NCBI GenBank assembly: GCA_033283265.1
Contig: JAWMQN010000001.1
Coordinates: forward strand, 310,001 to 374,000
Source of the DNA: Mangrovimicrobium sp033283265
Lineage (GTDB): Bacteria; Pseudomonadota; Gammaproteobacteria; Pseudomonadales; Halieaceae
DNA length: 64,000 nt
Direction of reading: 5' to 3'
A model generated the notes under the pieces. The model was not told where the DNA came from, did no database searches, and saw only the letters and a program-made list of their open reading frames with translations. Made by a program: the position numbers and the translations under genes. Of the stretch, positions 18,238 to 28,761 are shown one piece after another. The stretch's first letter is position 1; the number at the start of each line of letters is the position of its first letter.

Positions 18238-18347
18238 TTAAGCACGTAATAGCGCCTCACGAAAACGTCCGAGGCCATGGATGGCCGAGGTCGAGCTGCC
18301 ATGGATGGCGCTTTTGCGGTTTTCGTGAGGCGCTATTACGTGCTTAA
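18238..18347. repeat. Inverted repeat 2: perfect 29-bp arms, 52-nt spacer
   Basis: The left arm at 18238-18266 is the exact reverse complement of 18319-18347 (29 of 29). The spacer carries GGCCATGGATGGCC and GCCATGGATGGC, the same core as in inverted repeat 1 in the opposite orientation. A degenerate copy of the right arm follows at about 18380-18400 (GCGCTATT..CGCTCAAGCC). Confidence 0.85.
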
Positions 18348-18436
18348 GCCGGCATCGAAGCTGCACCGACCCACGTAAAGCGCTATTGGGCGCTCAAGCC
18401 GATATTGTAGCCACCCGAACCGGGCAGCCACAAAGA

Positions 18437-19012
18437 TCAATAATAAGCCTGCGAACGATCCGAGTGATCCGTCAGGTCGCGCACACCCGCGAGCTGCGGC
18501 AGCTGCTCCATCAGGGTCTTCTCCACACCGCCCTTCAGCGTCTGGTCTACAGCAGAACAACCCTGGCAACCACCGCCAAAGCGCAGGATGGCGTACATGT
18601 CCTCGGTGATCTCGACCAGGCTGACCTCCCCGCCGTGGGCGGCCAGGGCCGGGTTGACCTCGTTGTAGAGGACATAGTTGATGCGGTCTTCCAGCGGGCT
18701 GTTCTCGTCGACCCGCGGCATTTTGGCGTTGGGAGCCTTGATGGTGAGCTGGCCGCCCATGCGGTCCTTGGAGTAGTCGACCAGGGCGTCTTCCAGGAAC
18801 GGCAGCGAGCGCTGCTCGATCCACACGGTGAATTTTTCCAGCTCCAGGGTCTCGTCGACTTCCTTGGCGTCGCCCTCCCGGCAGTAGGCGATGCAGGTCT
18901 CCGCGCGGGGGGTACCCGGCTGGTTGATGAACACCCGCACGCCGAGCACATTTTCCTGCTTGGCCAGCAGTTCGGCGAGATAGTCCTGGGCGGATTCGGT
19001 GATGGTGATCAT
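18437..19012 (-). CDS. nfuA: Fe-S biogenesis protein NfuA
   Basis: Iron-sulfur carrier that delivers 4Fe-4S clusters to target enzymes under stress. The protein is 191 residues, the same as E. coli NfuA. The N-terminal part is a degenerate A-type carrier domain (MITITESAQDYLAELLAKQ) without the usual cysteine set. The C-terminal Nfu domain has the cluster-binding CxxC in FGGGCQGCSAVD. The ATG at 19012 has GAGAG upstream. A 17-bp palindrome resembling an IscR site lies just before the ribosome site, which would fit iron-sulfur control. Confidence 0.95.
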   Translation of the reverse strand: MITITESAQDYLAELLAKQENVLGVRVFINQPGTPRAETCIAYCREGDAKEVDETLELEKFTVWIEQRSLPFLEDALVDYSKDRMGGQLTIKAPNAKMPRVDENSPLEDRINYVLYNEVNPALAAHGGEVSLVEITEDMYAILRFGGGCQGCSAVDQTLKGGVEKTLMEQLPQLAGVRDLTDHSDRSQAYY

Positions 19013-19020
19013 GTTGCTCT

Positions 19021-19045
19021 CTATCCGAGTAAATTACTCGGGTAT
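19021..19045 (-). promoter_or_regulatory. Candidate IscR type-1-like operator upstream of nfuA
   Basis: On the minus strand this 25-mer starts ATACCCGAGT and ends ACTCGGATAG around an AT-rich centre, with a perfect 8-bp dyad (19025-19041). Compared by eye with the IscR type 1 consensus it matches about 21 of 25 positions; the two half-site changes are GAGT/ACTC in place of GACT/AGTC. A TAAAAT that could be the nfuA -10 box is immediately upstream (about 19046-19053), so a bound protein would block transcription. Confidence 0.5.
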
Positions 19046-19178
19046 TTTACCAATCCGGGGCTGAAAGTGCGAGAGCGGCGGCACCGGAGATCGTACAGGG
19101 GCTGCCGAATCTGCTAAAATGCCCGGCTTTTTCGCCGCCCAGCAAGGCGCGGCGCCCCAGTATACTTCAGGATGTAAC

Positions 19179-22868
<3,690 letters not shown>

Positions 22869-22886
22869 TCCCGGGAGTCGCTAACG

Positions 22887-23114
22887 ATGAAAGAAGAGCA
22901 GGATTCGCAGGAAAAAGAGAGTCTGAAACCGGGCCAGGTAATCGGCAGCGTTTTTGCGGCGATGTTCGGTGTACAGAGCAGCAAGAACCGCGAACGTGAC
23001 TTCAAGCAGGGCCGGGTCGGGGTATTTATCGCCAGCGGAATAATCTTTGCGGTGCTGTTTGTCGCGACAATCTACGGGCTGGTACAGCTGGTAATGAGCA
23101 GTGCGGGCAGATAA
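22887..23114 (+). CDS. Small DUF2970 membrane protein
   Basis: 75-residue protein with a charged N-terminus, the segment KPGQVIGSVFAAMFGVQSSKNRERDF typical of DUF2970 (split here: KPGQVIGSVFAAMFGVQ then SSKNRERDF), and one C-terminal membrane span (about residues 47-70). Function is unknown; members are common in marine gammaproteobacteria. GGGAG precedes the ATG by about 9 nt, and the gene starts 18 nt after metH, so it is likely cotranscribed. Confidence 0.8.
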   Translation: MKEEQDSQEKESLKPGQVIGSVFAAMFGVQSSKNRERDFKQGRVGVFIASGIIFAVLFVATIYGLVQLVMSSAGR

Positions 23115-23142
23115 GACCTGACCGCACTACGAGGTGAATGGC

Positions 23143-23265
23143 TCAGGTCGGCATTCCGGAGAGCCACAGGTACAATGCCAGTACCACGATGGAAATGATC
23201 GCAGTAGCCGCGAGTGCATCCGCTGCGCCGTCGCCGGCATCTTTGTTGGTAGTTTCTTCGCTCAT
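23143..23265 (-). CDS. 40-residue single-span membrane protein
   Basis: Short ORF with a hydrophilic acidic start (MSEETTNKDAGDGAADAL) and one strong membrane span (AATAIISIVVLALYLWL). The ATG at 23265 has a good ribosome site (GGAGAGAG, 6-8 nt away). The longer frame to 23529 would overlap the cysI start and has no such site. It is divergent from cysI and convergent with the DUF2970 gene. Function unknown; the ribosome site and composition argue it is real. Confidence 0.55.
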   Translation of the reverse strand: MSEETTNKDAGDGAADALAATAIISIVVLALYLWLSGMPT

Positions 23266-23350
23266 GACTCTCTCCAGTGGGTGGGGTGATTTTTGCTGAG
23301 TATTATACCGATCAATGCGTCTGGCCCAAGTACCTTGGTGCTCCAAATCA

Positions 23351-23440
23351 AAGGTTCTAACCTTATGAATAAACTCACTATTTATGCGCCTTCCATTTCT
23401 GGTAAGGTAGCGCTCCCGCGCCTGGGTGGCGGGATTTGAA
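23351..23440 (+). promoter_or_regulatory. Candidate control region of the sulfite reductase operon
   Basis: The AT-rich stretch upstream of cysI has a perfect 14-nt palindrome (AAGGTTCTAACCTT, 23351-23364) and a nearby ATAAA..TTTAT dyad at about 23369-23385. This could bind a LysR-type sulfur regulator such as CysB, but no specific consensus is clear. Confidence 0.3.
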
Positions 23441-23456
23441 GCGACAGGATTGATCG

Positions 23457-25112
23457 ATGTACATCTACGACAAATACGACCAGCAGATCGTCGACGAGCG
23501 CGTGGCGCAGTTCCGCGACCAGACCGCACGTTTTCTCGAGGGTAAAATCACCCCGGAGCAGTTCCTGCCACTGCGTCTGCAGAACGGCCTGTATATCCAG
23601 CGCCTGGCGCCCATGCTGCGTGTCGCAGTGCCCTACGGGCTGCTCAACAGCCGCCAATTGCGCAAAGTCGCCGAGCTGTCGCGCAAGTATGACAAGGGCT
23701 ACGTCCACGTCAGCACCCGGCAGAATTTCCAGTTCAACTGGCCGGCCCTGGAAGATGTCCCCAGTATGCTCGCCGAACTGGCAAGCGTGCAGATGCACGC
23801 GATCCAGACTTCCGGGAACTGTATCCGCAACACGACCACGGACCAGTACGCCGGCGTAGCCGCCGACGAACTCGAGGACCCGCGGCCCTGGTGCGAACTG
23901 ATTCGCCAGTGGTCGACCCTGCACCCCGAATTTGCCTTCCTGCCGCGCAAGTTCAAGATCGCCGTCTGTGCGTCGGCGGAGGACCGGGCGGCGATCCATG
24001 TCCACGATATCGGCATCGAACTGCTGAAGAACCCGGCGGGCGAGGTCGGTTTCCGGGTCCTCGTCGGCGGTGGCCTGGGCCGCACACCGATCATCGGCGA
24101 GGAGATCTGCCCCTTCCTCGAAAAGCGCCACCTGATTTCCTATCTCGAAGCCGTATTGCGTGTTTACAACCAGCACGGGCGACGCGACAACAAATTCAAG
24201 GCGCGAATCAAGATCCTGGTGAAGGCCATGGGTCCCGATGCCTTCCGCGAGGCGGTCGAGAAGGAGTGGGCAGCCCTCAAGGACGGCCCCACTACCCTCA
24301 CCGATGAAGAGATCTCGCGGGCAAAGAGCTTCTTTACCGCCCCGGATTACGACCACATCGACCCGGCAGCTGCTGCCCAGGCCCTCCAGGCCCAGTGCGC
24401 TGGCGACCCGATCTTCGCCAACTGGGTTAAACGCAATACCGTGGAGCACCGCGTGCCCGGCTACCGCATCGTCAACCTCTCCCTGAAGGTGACCGGCTAC
24501 CCGCCCGGTGACATTACCGACAGGCAGCTCGAACTGGTGGCCGACCTCGCCGACCGCTATTCCTTCGGCGAAATCCGCAATACCCATGAGCAGAACATGG
24601 TGCTGGCCGATGTCCGCCAGGACCAGCTCCAGGAACTCTGGCAGGAGCTGCAGAAAGCCGGGATGGCGACGCCGACCATCGGTTATCTCACCGACATGAT
24701 CTGCTGCCCGGGAGGCGACTACTGCTCGCTGGCCAATGCGAAATCAATCCCGGTGGCCGAGGCGATCCAGACGCGTTTCGACGACCTCGACTACGTCTAC
24801 GACCTCGGCCCGCTGGACCTGAATATCAGCGGCTGCATGAATGCCTGCGGCCACCACCACGTCGGCCACATCGGCGTGCTCGGCGTCGACAAGAAGGGCC
24901 AGGAGTTCTACCAGATCAGTCTCGGCGGCCACCAGGGCAAGGACGCGTCCCTCGGCAAGATTCTCGGCCCCTCCTTCAAGCAGGAGGATATGGCTGATGT
25001 GATCGAGAATCTCATCAATACCTTTGTCGACCTGCGTGAGGGAGAGGAGACATTCCTCGACACCTACCGTCGTGTCGGTATCGACCCCTTCAAGGAGCGC
25101 GTATATGCCTAA
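23457..25112 (+). CDS. cysI: Nitrite/sulfite reductase hemoprotein (CysI-like)
   Basis: Siroheme 4Fe-4S reductase of 551 residues, probably the assimilatory sulfite reductase that makes sulfide for cysteine. Both ferredoxin-like halves are present (RNTTTDQYAG early, NTHEQNMVL in the second half). The cluster and siroheme cysteines are CCPGGDYC and GCMNACGHHHVGH. The ATG at 23457 follows AGGA by 7 nt. The DUF934 gene overlaps its end by 8 nt; this pair is seen in Pseudomonas, where no CysJ flavoprotein is used. Nitrite reduction is possible but less likely. Confidence 0.88.
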   Translation: MYIYDKYDQQIVDERVAQFRDQTARFLEGKITPEQFLPLRLQNGLYIQRLAPMLRVAVPYGLLNSRQLRKVAELSRKYDKGYVHVSTRQNFQFNWPALEDVPSMLAELASVQMHAIQTSGNCIRNTTTDQYAGVAADELEDPRPWCELIRQWSTLHPEFAFLPRKFKIAVCASAEDRAAIHVHDIGIELLKNPAGEVGFRVLVGGGLGRTPIIGEEICPFLEKRHLISYLEAVLRVYNQHGRRDNKFKARIKILVKAMGPDAFREAVEKEWAALKDGPTTLTDEEISRAKSFFTAPDYDHIDPAAAAQALQAQCAGDPIFANWVKRNTVEHRVPGYRIVNLSLKVTGYPPGDITDRQLELVADLADRYSFGEIRNTHEQNMVLADVRQDQLQELWQELQKAGMATPTIGYLTDMICCPGGDYCSLANAKSIPVAEAIQTRFDDLDYVYDLGPLDLNISGCMNACGHHHVGHIGVLGVDKKGQEFYQISLGGHQGKDASLGKILGPSFKQEDMADVIENLINTFVDLREGEETFLDTYRRVGIDPFKERVYA

Positions 25113-25536
25113 GCTCATTCGAGACGGTGTCATCGTCGAGGACGACAGCCCGGAAGTACTGGACCTGGAGACCTGGCTGGGCTGCAGTGAGCGTGCGACC
25201 CGTGCGGTGGTGCTGGAACCCGGCGAGACCCTGGAGCCGCTGTTTGCGCATATTGCCGAACTGCCCCTGGTGCTGGTCAACTTCCCGGCCTTTACCGATG
25301 GCCGCGGGTTTTCTTACGGCCGTGAACTCCGGGAGCGCGGCTATACCGGCGAACTGCGCGCGGTCGGCGCCTTTATCCGCGACCAGCTCACCTACCTGAG
25401 TCGCTGTGGCTTCAACGCCTTCCAGATGGATGACGAGTCGCAACTGGAGGAGGCGCTGCAAAGCCTGAAGGACTTCAGCGAGTACTACCAGGCATCGATC
25501 GACCAGCCCCTGCCGCTGTTCCGACGCCGGGCCTGA
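25105..25536 (+). CDS. DUF934 protein, accessory to sulfite reductase
   Basis: 143-residue protein with the DUF934 pattern: MPKLIRDGVIVEDD, a central LVNFPAFTDGRGFSYGREL block, LRAVGAFIRDQLTYLSRCGFN (broken here as LRAVGAFIRDQL then TYLSRCGFN), and DFSEYYQ near the end. Function is unproven; constant linkage to CysI suggests a role in electron delivery or assembly for sulfite reduction. The ATG at 25105 lies inside the end of cysI, so translation is coupled. Confidence 0.85.
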   Translation: MPKLIRDGVIVEDDSPEVLDLETWLGCSERATRAVVLEPGETLEPLFAHIAELPLVLVNFPAFTDGRGFSYGRELRERGYTGELRAVGAFIRDQLTYLSRCGFNAFQMDDESQLEEALQSLKDFSEYYQASIDQPLPLFRRRA

Positions 25537-25562
25537 TTTCCAACGCCGCAGTCCTAGATTAC

Positions 25563-25587
25563 ACTCCCTCCTTGCGAGGGAGTTTTT
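25563..25587 (+). terminator. Intrinsic terminator of the cysI-DUF934 operon
   Basis: An 8-bp stem (ACTCCCTC paired with GAGGGAGT) with a CTTGC loop is followed by TTTTT. Its right arm also carries the GGAG that is the only ribosome site for the next gene (GTG at 25592). Confidence 0.8.
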
Positions 25588-25591
25588 CGTT

Positions 25592-26764
25592 GTGGATGTT
25601 TCGATTACCTATTCTTTCTTCCTGATTTTCACTGGAGCCGCGATTTTTGCATCGCTGGCCCTGGCTACGCGCCAGCCACTGATCATCGCCTACATCGCAC
25701 TCGGTGCCTGTCTCGGCCCCCACGGTGCTTCACTGGTGACAGATACCCAGCTGCTCGCCGACGTCGGCCATATCGGGATTATCTTCCTGCTGTTCCTGCT
25801 CGGCCTGGACATGCAGCCACAGGCCCTGTTCGCAACCCTGAAGAAGTCGACGGTCGTCGCGATAGCCAGTTCCGGGGTGTTTTTCCTCATGGGAGCCGGC
25901 GTCGCCGCCCTGTTTGGCTTCGACCTGAACGATGCCCTGGTGATCGGGGCGGCGATGATGTTCTCTTCCACCATCATCGGGATCAAACTGCTGCCCACCA
26001 CCGTGTTGCACCACCGGCACATCGGTGAGCTCATGATCGGCCTGCTGCTGTTGCAGGACCTGATCGCGATCATCGTGCTCATGGTGCTGTTCAGCGCCTC
26101 CGCAGGCGACTCAGGAGGCATGGGGCGGCAACTGGCCCTCTCCTTCCTCGGTCTGCCGCTGATGGCCGGGGGCGCGCTGCTGGTCGTCCGCTATGTGTTG
26201 CTGCCCCTGCTGCGGCGTTTCGATCGCTTCCACGAGTATATTTTCCTGCTCGCCATCGGCTGGTGCCTGGGCCTGGCGGAAACCGCGAGCGCGATTGGCC
26301 TGTCCGAGGAGATCGGCGCCTTCATCGCAGGGGTTACCATCGCCTCCAGCCCGATTTCCCAGTACATCGCGGTGAATCTCAAGCCGCTGCGCGACTTTTT
26401 CCTGATCCTGTTCTTTTTCGCCGTGGGGGCGCGTTTCGACCTCCTGCTGATCGGGGACATCTGGCTGCCGGCACTGGTGCTCTCTGCGCTGGTGCTGACG
26501 GTGAAGCCGACCACCTTCCGCTGGCTGCTGAAGGGAGTCAGTGAAAAGCGGATTCTCGCCTGGGACCTGGGCTTCCGCCTCGGCCAGGGTTCGGAATTTG
26601 CCCTGTTGATTGCCTACGTGGCGGCCGGGGCGGCACTGGTTTCCGAGCGCGCCTCCATCCTGATTCAGGCGACGACGATTCTCACCCTGCTTGCCTCGTC
26701 CTACATCGTGGTGCTCAACTACCCGACGCCAATTGCGATTTCGGATCGTCTGCGGCGCGATTGA
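25592..26764 (+). CDS. CPA2-family monovalent cation:proton antiporter
   Basis: 390-residue membrane protein of the KefB/GerN type with about 12 hydrophobic spans (LIIAYIALGACLGPHG near the start, GIIFLLFLLGLDMQ, LLLLQDLIAIIVLM, and the late GQGSEFALLIAYVAAG). It stops after the transport domain and has no TrkA-N nucleotide-binding domain. Likely exchanges K+ or Na+ for protons, so it may help nhaB in salt and pH balance. The start is GTG; GGAG about 9 nt upstream lies within the preceding terminator. A strong terminator follows. Confidence 0.82.
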   Translation: MDVSITYSFFLIFTGAAIFASLALATRQPLIIAYIALGACLGPHGASLVTDTQLLADVGHIGIIFLLFLLGLDMQPQALFATLKKSTVVAIASSGVFFLMGAGVAALFGFDLNDALVIGAAMMFSSTIIGIKLLPTTVLHHRHIGELMIGLLLLQDLIAIIVLMVLFSASAGDSGGMGRQLALSFLGLPLMAGGALLVVRYVLLPLLRRFDRFHEYIFLLAIGWCLGLAETASAIGLSEEIGAFIAGVTIASSPISQYIAVNLKPLRDFFLILFFFAVGARFDLLLIGDIWLPALVLSALVLTVKPTTFRWLLKGVSEKRILAWDLGFRLGQGSEFALLIAYVAAGAALVSERASILIQATTILTLLASSYIVVLNYPTPIAISDRLRRD

Positions 26765-26768
26765 GCAA

Positions 26769-26797
26769 AAAAAAGCCGGCATATAGCCGGCTTTTTT
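26769..26797. terminator. Bidirectional terminator between antiporter and etfA
   Basis: Stem of A-run plus GCCGGC paired with GCCGGC plus T-run, loop ATATA. It has T-runs on both strands and lies between two convergent genes. Confidence 0.9.
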
Positions 26798-26814
26798 CAC
26801 TCTGCGGTTTCGAA

Positions 26815-27744
26815 TTACAGCTTGGATTCCAGCTCCGGCAGGACGTCGAACAGGTCTGCCACCAGGCCGTAATCGGCCACCTGGAAGATCGGTGCGTCCT
26901 CGTCCTTGTTGATCGCCACGATGACCTTGGAGTCCTTCATGCCGGCAAGGTGCTGGATGGCGCCGGAGATGCCGACCGCGATGTAGAGATCGGGAGCGAC
27001 GATTTTACCGGTCTGGCCAACCTGCATGTCGTTGGGCACGAAGCCGGCGTCGACAGCAGCGCGGGAAGCGCCGATGGCGGCACCCAGCTTGTCGGCGATG
27101 CCGTCCAGCAGCTTGAAGTTCTCGCCATTCTGCATGCCGCGGCCACCGGAGATAACCACCGGTGCGGCAGTCAGTTCCGGGCGGTCGGACTTGGCCAGTT
27201 CTTCGCTGACGAAGCTGGAGATGCCGGCGTCGTGGGCGGCGCCAACAGCTTCAACCGCTGCGGAGCCACCTTCGGCGGGCGCGGCATCAAAGGCTGTGGT
27301 GCGCACGGTGATCACTTTCTTGGCGTCGGAGGTCTGCACGGTCGCGATGACGTTGCCGGCGTAGATCGGGCGCTTGAAGGTGTCCGCTGATTCAACACCG
27401 ATGACGTCCGAGAGCTGGGCCACGTCGAGCAGCGCCGCTACGCGGGGCATGGTGTTCTTGCCGGTGGTGGTGGCCGGCGCGACGATGTTGTCGTACGCGG
27501 CGCCCACTTCGGCGATCAGCAGGCTGACGTTTTCCGCCAGCTGGTGCTGGTAGGCGGCGTTGTCGGCAACCAGTACCTTGCCAACACCGGGGACTTTGGC
27601 CGCGGCTTCGCCGACGCTGCCACAGCTGGCACCGGCGACCAGGATATCGATATCTGCACCCAGGGCCTGGGCTGCAGTAACCGCGTTCAGGGTAGCGACG
27701 GACAGCGCGCTATTGTCGTGTTCTGCAATTACCAGAGTGCTCAT
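26815..27744 (-). CDS. etfA: Electron transfer flavoprotein alpha subunit
   Basis: 309-residue FAD-binding subunit of ETF, which carries electrons from acyl-CoA and other dehydrogenases to the quinone pool. The N-terminus MSTLVIAEHDNSAL and the FAD-binding C-terminal part (VISGGRGMQNGENF, GASRAAVDAGFVPNDMQVGQ, YIAVGISGAIQHLAGM) are typical. The ATG overlaps the etfB stop by 1 nt, so the two subunits are made together. A terminator follows. Confidence 0.96.
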   Translation of the reverse strand: MSTLVIAEHDNSALSVATLNAVTAAQALGADIDILVAGASCGSVGEAAAKVPGVGKVLVADNAAYQHQLAENVSLLIAEVGAAYDNIVAPATTTGKNTMPRVAALLDVAQLSDVIGVESADTFKRPIYAGNVIATVQTSDAKKVITVRTTAFDAAPAEGGSAAVEAVGAAHDAGISSFVSEELAKSDRPELTAAPVVISGGRGMQNGENFKLLDGIADKLGAAIGASRAAVDAGFVPNDMQVGQTGKIVAPDLYIAVGISGAIQHLAGMKDSKVIVAINKDEDAPIFQVADYGLVADLFDVLPELESKL

Positions 27745-28493
27745 CAGATTACCTTCGCTTCGTTTTTCAGTTTGTCGACCAGCTGATCCACGTCAGCCAC
27801 CTTGATGCCCGCCTGGCGTTCGGCCGGCGGCTGGACTTTCAACAGGGTCACGTGGGACTTCACTTCCACACCCAGGTCGGCAGGTGACAGCACGTCCAGC
27901 GGCTTTTTCTTGGCTTTCATGATGTTGGGCAGGGAGGCATAGCGCGGCTCGTTGAGGCGCAGGTCGGTGGTGACGATCGCCGGCAGGTTCAGGGCGACGG
28001 TTTGCAGGCCGCCGTCCACTTCCCGGGTCACGTTGACCTTGTCGCCAGCGACCACGACTTCAGAGGCAAAGGTGCCCTGGCCCATGCCGGTCAGTGCGCC
28101 CAGCATCTGGCCGGTCTGGTTGTTGTCACCGTCAATCGACTGCTTGCCGAGGATGACCAGTTGCGGCTGTTCCTTCTCGACCACGCCCTTGAGCAGCTTG
28201 GCGACCACCAGGGGCTCGGCGCTGCCTTCGACTTCAACCTGGATGCCGCGGTCGGCGCCCAGCGCCAGCGCGGTGCGGATCTGCTCCTGGCAGGCCTTGG
28301 GACCCACGGATACGACGACGACTTCAGTCGCGGTGCCGCTTTCCTTGAGGCGTACGGCCTCTTCAACAGCGATTTCGCAGAAGGGGTTGATGGCCATTTT
28401 GACGTTGTTCAGGTCAACATCACTACCATCGGCTTTGGCGCGGACCTTGACGTTGTAGTCAACGACGCGCTTAACGGCAACAAGAACCTTCAT
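27744..28493 (-). CDS. etfB: Electron transfer flavoprotein beta subunit
   Basis: 249 residues, the AMP-binding partner of EtfA. It starts MKVLVAVKRVVDYNVKVR and has the family segments NPFCEIAVEEAVRLKE and KQSIDGDNNQTGQMLGAL. First gene of the etfBA operon and divergent from the ETF-quinone oxidoreductase gene with a 268-nt shared promoter region, an arrangement that keeps the whole electron chain together. Confidence 0.96.
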   Translation of the reverse strand: MKVLVAVKRVVDYNVKVRAKADGSDVDLNNVKMAINPFCEIAVEEAVRLKESGTATEVVVVSVGPKACQEQIRTALALGADRGIQVEVEGSAEPLVVAKLLKGVVEKEQPQLVILGKQSIDGDNNQTGQMLGALTGMGQGTFASEVVVAGDKVNVTREVDGGLQTVALNLPAIVTTDLRLNEPRYASLPNIMKAKKKPLDVLSPADLGVEVKSHVTLLKVQPPAERQAGIKVADVDQLVDKLKNEAKVI

Positions 28494-28761
28494 GGATTCT
28501 CCATTCGATCATTCAGGGTGGATTGCTGGTTCCGGGGCGTTAAATAGCGCCGGTTCGGTAAGTTCGGCGGGGTATCTTGCCGATTCTGCTGGCCAGGGTC
28601 AATAGCGGTTACGCTCAGAAAAATTGACCACAACCGACACCACGGCGGCCTCGCGTTGCCCACATAGAATAGTTTTTTATCTTTCAAAATTATATACTTG
28701 CGACCCTTCAATTGCAGGGGAACGCCCGCCTCTGCCGCGCACAACAAAAGAGGAAATCGCT

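Larger units (their letters stand above)
17954..18436. other. Intergenic repeat block between convergent genes
   Basis: These 480 bases hold no convincing gene. They contain two long perfect inverted repeats (listed separately), a partly degenerate extra copy of one arm at 18380-18400, and three copies of a CCATGGATGG-type core (18097-18110 inverted, 18274-18287, 18300-18310). The flanking genes converge, so the structures could end transcription from both sides, but the arms are far longer than a terminator needs. Confidence 0.7.

Noticed and set aside
18036..18400. CRISPR array or IS element
   Set aside because: The repeats are inverted, not direct with unique spacers, and no transposase or terminal duplication is present.
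19013..19178. Cobalamin or SAM riboswitch upstream of metH
   Set aside because: The leader is only 166 nt and I could not find a B12-box or SAM-box pattern.
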